Shown: positions 25,279 through 35,353, counted from the stretch's first letter. The stretch: DNA of 64,000 nucleotides from Bacteroidia bacterium (GCA_040880525.1 JBBDIG010000014.1:1-64000), one strand, 5' to 3'. Numbers and translations: made by a program. Notes: generated from the letters alone by a model not told the origin.

Positions 25279-26979
25279 TTATTTCTCTACCAGGAAATCA
25301 TTCATGATCAGACAATCCAGCCCGGACTGGTAAAAGCAGTTGATGGCATCCCCTGGAGTTTCTACCAGTGGCATTCCGTTTACATTAAATGAAGTATTGA
25401 GAACAATAGGCACATTCGATCTCGCGGCAAAATTCCTAATGAGATGATAATATCTCGAATTCAATTCTTCAGTAACCGTTTGCAATCTGCCTGAACCATC
25501 ATAATGCACCACAGCAGGAAGCCTGTCCTTTACTTTCTCTTTAAACTGGAATACCCGCTCCATAAAATATGAAGTCTGATCATTTGAATATTCAAAATAT
25601 TTCTCTTGTTTTTCTGCAAGAATGGCGGGAGCAAATGGCCGGAAACCTTCGCGATATTTGATCGTGGCGTTTACCAGGTCTTTCATATCAGGCCTCGTAG
25701 GATCTGCAATGATGCTTCGGTTTCCAAGTGCCCGCTGGCCAAATTCGCTGCCTCCCTGGAACCAGGCCAGGATTTTCCCATCCAGGATCAATTCGGCTCC
25801 TTTTACAGAGGCATCATCAAGCTTTGTGTAGCGGATCTTCCTTTTTATCAGTTCCAGCTCCACTTCGTCATTGGTGTATTCGCGGCCATAATAGTTATGG
25901 CGGTTGTTGCCAACATCCACCGGTTTATTCAGCACAAAGCGGGATCCATACAAGGCGCTGCCCACGCTGATTCCTGAATCATCAGGGCTGCCGCCCAAGT
26001 GTAGTTCTTCATAAGGCGTATTGTCTACAATTTTTCCATTTAATACAGAATTCATAAAAAAGCCGCCCGAAGCTACAAGCTTTGTATTTCCCGTTTTTTC
26101 ATGCAGATTTTTCAGAAGCTGAAAAATTACATCCTGAGCCACCTTTTGTACAGCAGCCACAATATCATAAGCGCGCTGATCGAGTTCCTGACCTTTGGTG
26201 TAACATGGTCCCAGCAATTCTTCAAGCTTATAGGAAAAATAGCGAGGCGTGAAGAAAAGGAAATGTTCAAAATATCGCAGGTCCAGTTCATACAGCAGCC
26301 CGTCAATGTTGATGAGCTTATTGATCCTGTCATAATATTTGGCGGAGTCTCCAAGCGCTGAGAGCGCCATTACTTTCCATTCATCACCATTGGGCTGGAA
26401 ACCCATGAAATCCGTAAAAGCCTGGTAGAACAACCCCAGGGAGTGAGGGGTGCGGTTGGTGTGGAGAATCTCGAATTTGCCATTCTTCACCTGGCCGCTT
26501 ATGCCGCTGGCCACTTCGCCAAATCCATCAGCCACCAGAAAATCGCAATCATCGAATTCACTGAAAAAGTACGCGTTGGCAAGATGCGCTTGATGGTGAT
26601 CTACAAAATGCACATTCCAGCGGATGTTCTCAGAAATAATGATTTGTTTAACATCCAAGATCTCCTTGGTTTCGAGGCTTGCCAGTTCGTTCAAGGCCAG
26701 GTATGCGATCTTACCGCGGTTACGCATGGCTTCAAAGAGGGTATGGTCCGGGCTTTTAATATAGTAGCGCGGATGCCATCCAATAAAGATATCGCTTACA
26801 TCTGAAAGTGAAATGCCGGCAGCCTTGCAGCAATACTTTATAGATTGAAGAGGAAAGGATTTATCCTTTTTAATTCTGGTCAGCCTTTCTTCATTAATAG
26901 CATATTGAAGCTTGCCATCCAGAATAAGACAAGCCGAAGAATTGAAACCACTGCAATTGACGCCAATGATCGCCCCCAT
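25279..26979 (-). CDS. NodU/CmcH-family carbamoyltransferase
   Basis: The 566-residue enzyme transfers carbamoyl from carbamoyl phosphate to a hydroxyl, via carbamoyl-adenylate, typically on a sugar or antibiotic. The N-terminal Kae1-like domain shows IIGVNCSGFNSSACLILDG and the metal-binding VDHHQAHLANAYF. The middle holds ASGGFFMNSVLNGKI, and the C-terminal domain starts with WFQGGSEFGQRALGNRSIIADP and has FRPFAPAILAE and NTSFNVNGMPLVETPGDAI. Length is normal for the family. It is divergent from the glycan locus, so O-carbamoylation of that glycan is the simplest inference. Confidence 0.92.
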   Translation of the reverse strand: MGAIIGVNCSGFNSSACLILDGKLQYAINEERLTRIKKDKSFPLQSIKYCCKAAGISLSDVSDIFIGWHPRYYIKSPDHTLFEAMRNRGKIAYLALNELASLETKEILDVKQIIISENIRWNVHFVDHHQAHLANAYFFSEFDDCDFLVADGFGEVASGISGQVKNGKFEILHTNRTPHSLGLFYQAFTDFMGFQPNGDEWKVMALSALGDSAKYYDRINKLINIDGLLYELDLRYFEHFLFFTPRYFSYKLEELLGPCYTKGQELDQRAYDIVAAVQKVAQDVIFQLLKNLHEKTGNTKLVASGGFFMNSVLNGKIVDNTPYEELHLGGSPDDSGISVGSALYGSRFVLNKPVDVGNNRHNYYGREYTNDEVELELIKRKIRYTKLDDASVKGAELILDGKILAWFQGGSEFGQRALGNRSIIADPTRPDMKDLVNATIKYREGFRPFAPAILAEKQEKYFEYSNDQTSYFMERVFQFKEKVKDRLPAVVHYDGSGRLQTVTEELNSRYYHLIRNFAARSNVPIVLNTSFNVNGMPLVETPGDAINCFYQSGLDCLIMNDFLVEK

Positions 26980-27399
26980 TTAGTTTAAGATTTGTAGGTG
27001 AATGAATAAAAACGTACTAACTGATTCTCTGAAAGAGCGTGCAAAATAAGCTGTTTTCAAGCAATATATTCTTGAGGTTTCAGTAGCGACATTATTTACT
27101 GAACAGGGTTGTTACCTTTTAAATCAACTTTTCTGTTTTGCTCCCTGACTTTCTTGTTTTATACTTTATTTCTTACCCCCTTAAAGTTTTATAATTATTA
27201 TTTATAAAATTGTTACTCCGGATCTAAAATCTTCTGTTTAAGGCTGAATCCGGCTTATCTGATGCATTAGTATTTTAGCGTATCAGCATCAAAGCATCGT
27301 TTCCTTACAAAAAAAGGAATTGATTCTACTTCTTAATAATTCAGAAAGATGATTTAAAAATCTGCTATTATTGCAGGTTTTTACTAACAGGATTGAGAG
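26980..27399. other. divergent intergenic region of the glycan locus
   Basis: 420 bp of AT-rich sequence between the carbamoyltransferase and the first glycosyltransferase. It should hold promoters in both directions. On the minus strand TTATTTTG at 27042-27049 is one mismatch from TAnnTTTG. No gene, RNA or strong hairpin was recognised. Confidence 0.5.
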
Positions 27400-28473
27400 G
27401 TGAGGATTCTGCATATATGCGGTTCATTTGAGAAGGGAGGAGTAACAGCATTTGTAAAAAACATGCTGGTGTTGAATAGCGAATTCGTTTCCACCCACGA
27501 TCTTATGGTAATCCATGAGTCCAATGAAGTGGAAGCACCCGGAGGCGCCACAATATATAATATGACCCGCGACCTTTCCTTTTTCAAGGCAGGAACTTTT
27601 TACTCCATTTTTTCTCAATACGAAGGGATTATTATTCACAAGGCCCATCCGGCCCTCCTGATTCCCCTGATGAGGTGCGCTGCATCTAAGCTCATCTTTC
27701 AGCACGGAATGACGATGAGCAAGGGTGGAGCGCTGAAAAAAGCCATCAAAGGAACCTGGTATTCACAGTTGCCGCGACTGCTCAAGGCAAAGGTGGTTTG
27801 TTCCACCCAATATGCTCTGGAAAAGGCCCGACTGTCAGGCATTGAAATAGCAGATAGTGATGCTTTTATAACACCCTTCGGAATAGACCTGAAGCGAAAG
27901 GAAACCCCGAAAGAATATGGTGCTCCACTGAAAAGCCGTCTGGTGGTGGGAACTGCCGGAAGACTTGAAGAGATAAAGCGCTTTGGGCTTTTGCTCCAAT
28001 CCCTGATGAACTACAGCGGACGGCCCATAGAATTGCGGATAGCAGGAGAGGGGAACCTCCGTGGTGAACTGGAAGCATTGGCAGCCAAATTACCGACAGC
28101 GCATGTTCAGGTACAATTTACCGGCAACCTCAGCGATCTGATCCCCTTCTATGATGATCTGGATATTTTTGTTTTTCCCAGCCACAACGAGTCTTTCGGA
28201 CTGGTGGTGGTAGAGGCGCTGGCCCGGAATATCCCGGTGGCAGTTTTTCCTGATATTGGAGGAGCCCTGGAGGTGATGGAAGATGAGAAGAACGGTTTTG
28301 TAATGAAGCCGGGAAAAGAAGGGCTAAAGGAACTGTGGGACAAACTGGATAATAATCCTGAGATTTTAAGCACAATGAGCCAGTACATTTGCAACACCGA
28401 CCTCTCTGTCTACAATATTATCGCTACCCGGAAAACGATGGACAACCTTATCCGGAAGATGAAACTAAGTTAA
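27400..28473 (+). CDS. GT4-family glycosyltransferase
   Basis: The 357-residue protein uses a GTG start at 27400 preceded by GAGAGG. It is a GT-B fold enzyme: the N-terminal half starts MRILHICGSFEKGGVTAFVKNML, and the C-terminal half begins VVGTAGRLEEIKRFGLLLQSL (about residue 185) and has the donor-binding EX7E region FPSHNESFGLVVVEALARN. It should transfer a sugar from a nucleotide donor with retention. It is the first gene of the co-directional glycan locus, 7 bp before the next start. Confidence 0.9.
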   Translation: MRILHICGSFEKGGVTAFVKNMLVLNSEFVSTHDLMVIHESNEVEAPGGATIYNMTRDLSFFKAGTFYSIFSQYEGIIIHKAHPALLIPLMRCAASKLIFQHGMTMSKGGALKKAIKGTWYSQLPRLLKAKVVCSTQYALEKARLSGIEIADSDAFITPFGIDLKRKETPKEYGAPLKSRLVVGTAGRLEEIKRFGLLLQSLMNYSGRPIELRIAGEGNLRGELEALAAKLPTAHVQVQFTGNLSDLIPFYDDLDIFVFPSHNESFGLVVVEALARNIPVAVFPDIGGALEVMEDEKNGFVMKPGKEGLKELWDKLDNNPEILSTMSQYICNTDLSVYNIIATRKTMDNLIRKMKLS

Positions 28474-28480
28474 TTTTCAA

Positions 28481-30355
28481 ATGAGCGGCTGGTTCTTAGC
28501 ATTCAACAACATACCGCCTGAGCGGATTGAGAAATTTCGCAAGGCATTCACATTTCCTCATTTACCGCCTCTGCAGTTGAATATCCGGGAATTGTCTCCT
28601 GGAATTTCGCTGGCTTTCTGGAACTGGCGCAATGACGGCCATTTCCATGATATTGCTATTGTTGAAGATAACAGCGGTCAACAACTATTGCTGGAGGGAT
28701 ACCTAACAGGTGCTGGAAAATATGGCAGTTTGCCGGCTGATCCCGAAGCTGCCGCAGCTACAGTTTTGCAGTTGTGGACGCAACATGGCGAAAAGGTAAT
28801 CTCCGAATTGAATGGCAGTTTTTCGCTCTGCATTATGAATCCTGAGCGGAAAGAAGGTTTGTTCATTACCGACCGCTTTAATTCACGGCCCGTCTGGCAC
28901 AACACAGAAGATGGCACTTCAGCCTTCGCCAATTTCGCTACACCTCTTGCTGCCCTGCAAAAGGCCGGAATTCGCTTCGATCCGGTTGCACTCTGGTCAT
29001 TGCTCTGTTATTCGCGCCCATTGGATCATCGCAGTTTGTTTGCCGGCATCCGTTTTTTGGATGCAGGAACGCGGGCTGAGTTTAATAATGGCAGGCTGGA
29101 AAAGCAGGAAAAATGGTTTAATCTCCATTTTGAGCCGGATACAAAGCCGTCAGCCTCAGAATGGGCCGGGGCAATCGTGGAGCGGCTGGGCGTATCAACT
29201 TCCGAAATGATCAAAACGGCTCCGGAGCTTTATCTCTTCCTTAGCGGAGGGCTGGATTCGCGGGTGGCAGCAGGCGCTTTGGGAAACCAGGCGCAATCCA
29301 TTACGCTGGCCTCGCATATAAATATGAATGTCAAACTTTCGCAGCAGGTTGCCGGAGCAGTAGGAATGCCCCATGAGATATTTTACAGGGATGACTATGA
29401 TTACCTGAATTATCTTGATGTGGCTGCCCTATTGAGCAATGGTAATTATAACCTGGCTCATGCACATTTTATGAAACCCTGCTATAAAAAAGTTGAAGAA
29501 AAGCCGGCTGCTGCGTTCATTCTTGGAGATCTGTTTGAGAATTATAATAAGCACTATTATAAAGTACTTCCTTCGGATCCAAAGGAGGTTTCGCCTGAAC
29601 AGTTGCCAACTATATTCAGAAAGCTATATGGCTATACCCATCCTGATTTCGTACAGCTCCGGGCGCTGTTTCAACCGGAGGTAGCCGGGCAACTGGAGTT
29701 GAGCTGGGAAGCGGCTCTGCAGGAATGGGCAGGGCAGGTGCAGGGTGTGAGCAATGATCACCGTGATTATCTGAATGCCCTATTCAGATGGTACAACAAC
29801 TACTGCTGCCCCACCAACCTGATGCTGGAATGCATTAAGCCTTTTGCGCCTCACCGGAATCTGATGTTTGACAATGAGCTTTTCAGTTTGTTGCTGCAAA
29901 TGCCCGCTGAATTGAAAGGAAAAGCCATTATGCATAATAAAATTTTAGGCACTCAAAATAAAAAGCTCCTCAATATTGCCGACAGCAATTTCTGGTTGCC
30001 GCCATCAGTGCCAAAACCGGTAAAGGAAATGGCTCAGCAGATACGGCCGTTACTGGGAAAATGGCGGAGAAGCCTCAACAGAAAGAGCAAAGGCGGCAAA
30101 CCCAACTTCAAGAGCGAAGGTTCATGGCACATGCGCCACGAGTGGTTTAAGCATGATAAAACCTATCAGGATTTGATTGAAGGACTGCTGGAGGATGAAA
30201 CCATTTTCATCAGCGAGGTTTTCAACCGCGAGGCTGTGCGGCAAAGCTGGGAGGAGTTTAAAGCAGGCAATAAAGCCCGCAACTTTGAATGGGATATGCT
30301 GATAAGCTATGCGCTGGTTCAGAGGCAGTTTCCTGCTTCAGGAATTGCGTTTTAA
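28481..30355 (+). CDS. asparagine-synthase-like protein without the glutaminase Cys
   Basis: The 624-residue protein has an N-terminal Ntn-hydrolase-like domain and a C-terminal ATP-pyrophosphatase synthase domain. In true AsnB the chain begins MCGI with Cys as nucleophile. Here it begins MSGWFLAFN, with Ser at that place, so glutamine hydrolysis as in AsnB is not expected. The PP-loop is intact (FLSGGLDSRVAAG, Ser255), so adenylation chemistry may remain. Homologues are frequent in exopolysaccharide loci, perhaps amidating uronic acids or making another amide. It starts 7 bp after the GT4 and ends 9 bp before the next GT4. Confidence 0.87.
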   Translation: MSGWFLAFNNIPPERIEKFRKAFTFPHLPPLQLNIRELSPGISLAFWNWRNDGHFHDIAIVEDNSGQQLLLEGYLTGAGKYGSLPADPEAAAATVLQLWTQHGEKVISELNGSFSLCIMNPERKEGLFITDRFNSRPVWHNTEDGTSAFANFATPLAALQKAGIRFDPVALWSLLCYSRPLDHRSLFAGIRFLDAGTRAEFNNGRLEKQEKWFNLHFEPDTKPSASEWAGAIVERLGVSTSEMIKTAPELYLFLSGGLDSRVAAGALGNQAQSITLASHINMNVKLSQQVAGAVGMPHEIFYRDDYDYLNYLDVAALLSNGNYNLAHAHFMKPCYKKVEEKPAAAFILGDLFENYNKHYYKVLPSDPKEVSPEQLPTIFRKLYGYTHPDFVQLRALFQPEVAGQLELSWEAALQEWAGQVQGVSNDHRDYLNALFRWYNNYCCPTNLMLECIKPFAPHRNLMFDNELFSLLLQMPAELKGKAIMHNKILGTQNKKLLNIADSNFWLPPSVPKPVKEMAQQIRPLLGKWRRSLNRKSKGGKPNFKSEGSWHMRHEWFKHDKTYQDLIEGLLEDETIFISEVFNREAVRQSWEEFKAGNKARNFEWDMLISYALVQRQFPASGIAF

Positions 30356-30364
30356 TAAAACTAA

Positions 30365-31504
30365 ATGGGAGAGGTGAAGAAAGTACTGATCGTTCAAAAC
30401 ATTCCGAATCCATACAGAATACCGCTCTTTAATGAGTTGCATACTCAACTGCAGCAGAAAGGGATTGATATGAAAGTGGTTTTTGGTGCTGCTACCTACA
30501 AGCGCAGAAAATTTTCACTGAACCTTGAGGACTGCCATTTTGATTTTGAAATATTGAAGTCCTCACTCGTTTATTCAGGCAAATCGGAAATTCCATTTTT
30601 TGGATACAACGGATTGTTGCGAACGGTAATAAAGGAAAAGCCGGACCTGATCATCATTATTGGGTTTTCTTTGGGAACATTCAAGCTTTGGCTGCGAAGT
30701 TTTTTCTCCTCAATCCCATTCCTGATCTGGAGTGGGAGCATCACTACTAAGGGGAGGAAGGATTCTCCCAACCGCAGGCGATTCAGAAAGGCGTTGGCCG
30801 CAAGGGCTGCCGGATTCGTGGCGTACGGCACAAAAGCCAAAGAGTATTTGATGGAACTGGGCGTACCGGCTGAGAAGATCCACATTGGAATCAACACCAC
30901 TGACATCAGCTATTTTCGGGAGCGCGTGAAGAAGGTGGGGCGCAAGCTTTCCGGCAGCCGCAAGAATTTGCTTACAATAGGCTACCTTACCCGTGGAAAG
31001 CGCATTGATCTTCTGCTGCAGGCCATAAAACACCTTAGCCGGATACGACAGGATTTTGTCCTGAAAATTGTAGGAGCAGGAGCAATAGAGGAGGAACTGA
31101 AACAATTGGCCGCAGAACTTCAGGTGGAGCCGTACGTTAGTTTTGAGGGTTTTCAGCAAAAAACGGAGATTCCGGGATACCTGGCAGAGGCAAGTGTATT
31201 CCTGTTTCCTAGTGAATATGATATATGGGGGCTGGTTTTGGTTGAAGCGTTGGCAGCAGGCGTACCGGCAATTTCGTCAATTCATGCGGGAGCAACCATG
31301 GATTTGATCGTGGAGGGTAAAACCGGTTTCGCAATGGACTTTGAAGATACTGAAGCCGTGGCGAAGAAAATTGACTGGTTGCTTGAGAATCCTGAAGAGG
31401 CTGCCAGAATAGGAGCTGCGGCCCAATACCATATTGAAACGGAGACAAGCCTGGCGAAAAGTGCCGCAGGATTTGTACAGGCCATTGAGGAAAATTTAAA
31501 TTAA
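30365..31504 (+). CDS. GT4-family glycosyltransferase
   Basis: The 379-residue GT-B enzyme starts KKVLIVQNIPNPYRIPLFNEL, with an acceptor-side half that includes PDLIIIIGFSLGTFKLWL. The C-terminal Rossmann half begins LLTIGYLTRGKRIDLLLQAI and carries the donor site FPSEYDIWGLVLVEALAAGVPAI. The EX7E second Glu is present (EYDIWGLVLVE). It is the third gene of the locus. A 189-bp gap with a promoter-like motif separates it from the GT2 gene. Confidence 0.9.
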   Translation: MGEVKKVLIVQNIPNPYRIPLFNELHTQLQQKGIDMKVVFGAATYKRRKFSLNLEDCHFDFEILKSSLVYSGKSEIPFFGYNGLLRTVIKEKPDLIIIIGFSLGTFKLWLRSFFSSIPFLIWSGSITTKGRKDSPNRRRFRKALAARAAGFVAYGTKAKEYLMELGVPAEKIHIGINTTDISYFRERVKKVGRKLSGSRKNLLTIGYLTRGKRIDLLLQAIKHLSRIRQDFVLKIVGAGAIEEELKQLAAELQVEPYVSFEGFQQKTEIPGYLAEASVFLFPSEYDIWGLVLVEALAAGVPAISSIHAGATMDLIVEGKTGFAMDFEDTEAVAKKIDWLLENPEEAARIGAAAQYHIETETSLAKSAAGFVQAIEENLN

Positions 31505-31530
31505 AAATCGGTAAAAAAGATGTTTTCACA

Positions 31531-31558
31531 TTTGAATATATATTTTTCGATACTTTTG
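31531..31558 (+). promoter_or_regulatory. candidate internal promoter before the GT2 gene
   Basis: TTTG at 31531-31534 and TACTTTTG at 31551-31558 fit the Bacteroidota -33 and -7 boxes, but the 16-bp spacer is slightly short. It lies in the only sizeable gap (31505-31692) of the first part of the locus. Confidence 0.45.
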
Positions 31559-31692
31559 CAATATAGTTTTGAAAAAGTAAAAAGTGAGAGACGAACGCCT
31601 TATACCACTATAAGCTCGTTTGTTTCCGCTCAGATGTTAGAAACCAGAACTTTTTATTTGGAAAAGATATTTTTAAGAAATAGCGTGAAAAG

Positions 31693-32676
31693 GTGAAGAA
31701 AGAGCTACGTCCGTATATTTCAATTGTCAGCCCTGTGTACGGGGCGGAAAAGCTGTTGGATGCGCTGGTAGAGCGGATCGGGAATTCCATGAAGCAGATA
31801 ACGGAGAGCTATGAGATCATCCTAGTGGAAGACCACAGTCCGGACCGTTCATGGGAAAAAATCGAAGAGAATGCCCGCCTGGATTCACGGATAAAGGGCG
31901 TGAAGCTAAGCCGCAATTATGGACAGCACTACGCAATCACAGCAGGACTTGACCATTCATCAGGCAAATGGGTGGTGGTAATGGACTGCGACCTTCAGGA
32001 CCGGCCGGAGGAGATCATTAATCTTTACAATAAAGCACAGGAAGGCTGGGATGTAGTATTAGCAAGAAGATATGACCGGCAGGATGGCAGGCTTAAGAAA
32101 TGGTTCAGCCGGTCATTCTACAAGGTGCTGTCTTATCTCACCGGCTCCAGTATTGATCCTTCAATAGCCAATTTTGGCATCTATCATAAAAATGTGGTAG
32201 AGTCAATTTGCAGCATGCGCGAAAGCATCCGGTATTTCCCGTCCATGGTTAAATGGGTGGGTTTCAACTCGACCTCAGTAAACGTGAAACATGCTGAACG
32301 CGCAGCAGGCAGTAGCGGGTACAACTTCGGGAAGCTGCTGAAACTGGCAGTGGACATTATGCTGGCTTATAGCGATAAGCCATTGCTCATTACTGTGCAG
32401 ATCGGGATCCTCATCTCAATGTTTTCTTTTGTTGCCGCCATCGTCTATTTTATTATGGCGGTTACCGGTAAGATCCAGGTGATGGGATTTGCCAGCCTTA
32501 TTGTTTCTATCTGGTTTTTATCCGGATTGATCATCCTCACTCTGGGGATAATGGGATTGTATATCGGAAAAACTTTTGAAGGCGTAAAAAACCGTCCGAT
32601 TTACCTGGTGGCTAAACGGGTAAATGTGAATGAAGCCGAAGAAGAAATTGTGTTAGGCCAGAAGGAAAGCAAATAA
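31693..32676 (+). CDS. GT2-family polyprenyl-phosphate glycosyltransferase (DPM1/GtrB-like)
   Basis: The 327-residue protein uses a GTG start. The GT-A catalytic part shows ISIVSPVYGAEKLLDALVERI, VEDHSPDRSWEKIE and the metal/donor motif MDCDLQDRPEEI. Two C-terminal membrane helices follow (about residues 232-258 and 268-295). This make-up is typical of enzymes that load a sugar on undecaprenyl phosphate for use outside the membrane. The GT39-like protein at 34003 is a natural user of such a lipid-linked sugar. Confidence 0.9.
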   Translation: MKKELRPYISIVSPVYGAEKLLDALVERIGNSMKQITESYEIILVEDHSPDRSWEKIEENARLDSRIKGVKLSRNYGQHYAITAGLDHSSGKWVVVMDCDLQDRPEEIINLYNKAQEGWDVVLARRYDRQDGRLKKWFSRSFYKVLSYLTGSSIDPSIANFGIYHKNVVESICSMRESIRYFPSMVKWVGFNSTSVNVKHAERAAGSSGYNFGKLLKLAVDIMLAYSDKPLLITVQIGILISMFSFVAAIVYFIMAVTGKIQVMGFASLIVSIWFLSGLIILTLGIMGLYIGKTFEGVKNRPIYLVAKRVNVNEAEEEIVLGQKESK

Positions 32677-32715
32677 AGAATATAAGGCAGTTTAGAATAA
32701 AACCTTAAAGTGAAG

Positions 32716-33891
32716 ATGAACAATACTCCGTTTAACAAGCCGTATCTGTCAGGAAAGGAAACTCAGTATATTGAGGATGCGGTGAGATCCGGAAAAATTT
32801 CAGGAGATGGCATTTATACTGCGAAATGCCACAAGTTTTTTGAGGAGCGATTCGGTTTTAATAAAACCCTGCTCACCACTTCCTGCACTGATGCGCTGGA
32901 AATGTGTGGAATATTGTTGGACATTCAACCGGGAGATGAGGTAATGCTGCCGTCTTTTACTTTCGTATCAACCGCCAACGCTTTTCTGCTGCGGGGAGCG
33001 AATCTCATTTTTGCCGACAGCATGGCCATGAATCCTAACATGGACGCTTCCCGGATTGAAGAATTGATCACTCCCCGGACGAAGGCAATTGTCGTGGTGC
33101 ATTATGCCGGTATTGCATGCGATATGGGAAAAATCATGGATCTGGCTGAAAAGCATGAACTGTATGTGGTGGAAGATGCGGCACAGGCTATTGATTCCTA
33201 TTATAATGGCAAACCGCTTGGCTCCATAGGAAATCTTGGTGCTTTTTCATTTCATGAAACCAAGAATGTTATTTCAGGAGAAGGCGGGATGATCGCCTTA
33301 AACGACAAGAAATTTCAAAACCGCGCTGAAATAATCCGGGAGAAAGGAACGAATCGCTCAGCCTTTTTCAGGGGCGAGGTTGACAAATATGGCTGGGTGG
33401 ATATTGGCTCTTCTTTTTTACCATCGGATATTATTGCCGCGTTTCTTTTCGCCCAGCTCGAAAATCTTGATGACATTCAGCAAAAACGCAGGAAGATCTG
33501 GGACAAATATGATGAACTGCTGCAACCGCTCAGAGAGGAGGGACGGCTTCAGCTTCCGCAAATTCCCGGGTATGCTACCAACAATGGACACATGTATTAT
33601 ATCGTGTGTAACGGGCTGGAAGAAAGATCGGCTTTGATTGCTCATTTAAAGAAAAAGGGGATTATGGCAGTATTTCATTATATCTCCTTGCATTCCTCTC
33701 ATTTGTACCGGAACAGGTATAAAGGAATGGCGCTTACAGAAGCTGACCGATATACGAATTCTCTGGTACGATTGCCCTTGTTTTACGACCTGACAATGGA
33801 AGAAGTAGCACGAATAGCTGAAGAAATAAAGAGCTTTTATAAGCAGTATCACAGGCAAAGTTCGCCACACGTTGCAACCTTAAATACCTGA
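32716..33891 (+). CDS. wecE: DegT/DnrJ/EryC1 sugar aminotransferase, WecE/RffA-like
   Basis: The 391-residue PLP enzyme (ATG 32716; a GTG two codons upstream at 32710 is possible) converts a nucleotide-linked 4-keto-6-deoxy sugar to a 4-amino sugar. The N-terminus NNTPFNKPYLSGKETQYIEDA is that of the WecE branch, whose product is dTDP-Fuc4N. The PLP lysine is Lys183 in SFHETKNVISGEGG, and the EDAAQAID cofactor motif is present. rmlA and rmlB, needed to make the substrate, are not in the window. With the formyltransferase at 41330 it suggests an N-acylated amino sugar. Confidence 0.88.
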   Translation: MNNTPFNKPYLSGKETQYIEDAVRSGKISGDGIYTAKCHKFFEERFGFNKTLLTTSCTDALEMCGILLDIQPGDEVMLPSFTFVSTANAFLLRGANLIFADSMAMNPNMDASRIEELITPRTKAIVVVHYAGIACDMGKIMDLAEKHELYVVEDAAQAIDSYYNGKPLGSIGNLGAFSFHETKNVISGEGGMIALNDKKFQNRAEIIREKGTNRSAFFRGEVDKYGWVDIGSSFLPSDIIAAFLFAQLENLDDIQQKRRKIWDKYDELLQPLREEGRLQLPQIPGYATNNGHMYYIVCNGLEERSALIAHLKKKGIMAVFHYISLHSSHLYRNRYKGMALTEADRYTNSLVRLPLFYDLTMEEVARIAEEIKSFYKQYHRQSSPHVATLNT

Positions 33892-33900
33892 CAATTTTAA

Positions 33901-33908
33901 TATTTTTG
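33901..33908 (+). promoter_or_regulatory. candidate -7 box before the GT39-like gene
   Basis: TATTTTTG fits TAnnTTTG. It lies 10 bp after the wecE stop and about 100 bp before the next start. The nearest TTG is too far upstream for a standard spacer. Confidence 0.35.
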
Positions 33909-34002
33909 CAGTCCGTTTCCTATGAAGGACTTCTCCTTCCCACCCACGCCTTTTATAAGTATTAAGTTAAAGAATTGCTGACAACGCAGACGGCTGAGTT
34001 CA

Positions 34003-35343
34003 ATGCTTAAAATGCGGCTGCGTTTAGGATTACAGAAGTATATGACATTAAGCGATAAGAAGGTGTTTGGAGTGAGCTCGCCAGGATTTCTATTAATCCT
34101 TGCCACCCTTGTAAAAATTCTCGTAATCTATTTTTTCTATCAGAAAGTGGTGGGATATGATGGAAATGTTGCAACCATTCAAACCGGATACGGATGGTCC
34201 GGCCTGGTGGAAAGCATGCAACGCGGAGAATATGAACTCAATTCCCAATCCGGCCTCAGTGACCTTTATGACCTGAATGCAAAAGCGCTGCGGACGCCTC
34301 TTTATGCTTTGTTCCTGTATGCTCTTACCTTTCTTGGGCCCTTTGCCTCATGGATTGCGGTGATCGTGCAAAGCATTGTAACCTCTCTGGTTGCATGGTT
34401 TGGCTATAAAATTATCAGGCGTTTTACAACAAATGACAGGCTTCCTCTTATCGGAGTTGCCGGGCTTTTTATTTTCCCGATGAATTTCTTGAAGTCGGGA
34501 ACCATAGACGATGCACCGATGATGCTGATGTTTTCACTGATCTCAGCCTATTATCTCATTCTCTATTTTCAGCAAGGGCAGCGGCATCTCCGCTTTTTGA
34601 TATGGGGCGCAGCTTTTATGGGATTTGCTATTCTGACGCGCACCATCCTGATGCCGGTCTTCATGGCCCTGTGCCTCTATATGCTGATTTTCACCCGGAA
34701 ACGCTGGTTGAACACAGCGGTATTTATCACCATGTTCTACCTGGTACTTTCTCCCTGGATCATTCGCAATTATGCCATTTATGATCAAATCGTCATTATT
34801 GACGGAACGAACCGGTTTTTTGTCATTACCCAGTCAGATGAATTTATTGAGCGCTTTCCGGAAACTTCTATTGACGACATAGAGCGTTCTTATCTGAGAG
34901 AATACCATGAAACGCATCCTTACCTTAGTGATCTTGATGCCCTGGAACTGAACAGAGAATTTGGACGGCTGGCGGTGGAAGAATTCAAGGAAGATCCCTG
35001 GAATATGGTGGAGGCGACTTTCGTGAAATTAAAAGTATTTCTGCCATATAAAATATTTCCGGAAAGGGAGAACAATACCATTAAAAGCATAGTATACGTG
35101 ATCCCATACTTAATTTCACTTCTCCTATTTCTGTATGCGCTTGTCTGGAAGCGCCACTTTAATCATCAGCTTAATATCATGCTGGTCTTTGTGGTATGTT
35201 ATGCTGCAGTTGGAGTTGTATTCCTGCTGCTAAGTCGGCACTTTTATCCGCTTATCGTATACATGGCGCTATATGGCCTTATGGTATTAGGAGCAGATGA
35301 AACAAGGAAGAAATCATTAACGGCCGTAAATCAGGCGATTTAA
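34003..35343 (+). CDS. GT39/ArnT-like polytopic membrane glycosyltransferase
   Basis: The 446-residue protein has about eleven hydrophobic segments. The start is ATG 34003, but an ATG at 34042 (MTLSDKKVFG) is equally plausible. The loop after the first helix includes KALRTPLYALFLYALTFLGP, a pattern seen in the PMT/ArnT family, which moves sugars from polyprenyl phosphate carriers onto acceptors outside the membrane. The typical acidic pair of the first loop is not obvious, so the class is tentative. It follows the GT2 and wecE genes and probably uses their lipid-linked product. Confidence 0.72.
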   Translation: MLKMRLRLGLQKYMTLSDKKVFGVSSPGFLLILATLVKILVIYFFYQKVVGYDGNVATIQTGYGWSGLVESMQRGEYELNSQSGLSDLYDLNAKALRTPLYALFLYALTFLGPFASWIAVIVQSIVTSLVAWFGYKIIRRFTTNDRLPLIGVAGLFIFPMNFLKSGTIDDAPMMLMFSLISAYYLILYFQQGQRHLRFLIWGAAFMGFAILTRTILMPVFMALCLYMLIFTRKRWLNTAVFITMFYLVLSPWIIRNYAIYDQIVIIDGTNRFFVITQSDEFIERFPETSIDDIERSYLREYHETHPYLSDLDALELNREFGRLAVEEFKEDPWNMVEATFVKLKVFLPYKIFPERENNTIKSIVYVIPYLISLLLFLYALVWKRHFNHQLNIMLVFVVCYAAVGVVFLLLSRHFYPLIVYMALYGLMVLGADETRKKSLTAVNQAI

Positions 35344-35353
35344 CCATCAGGAA

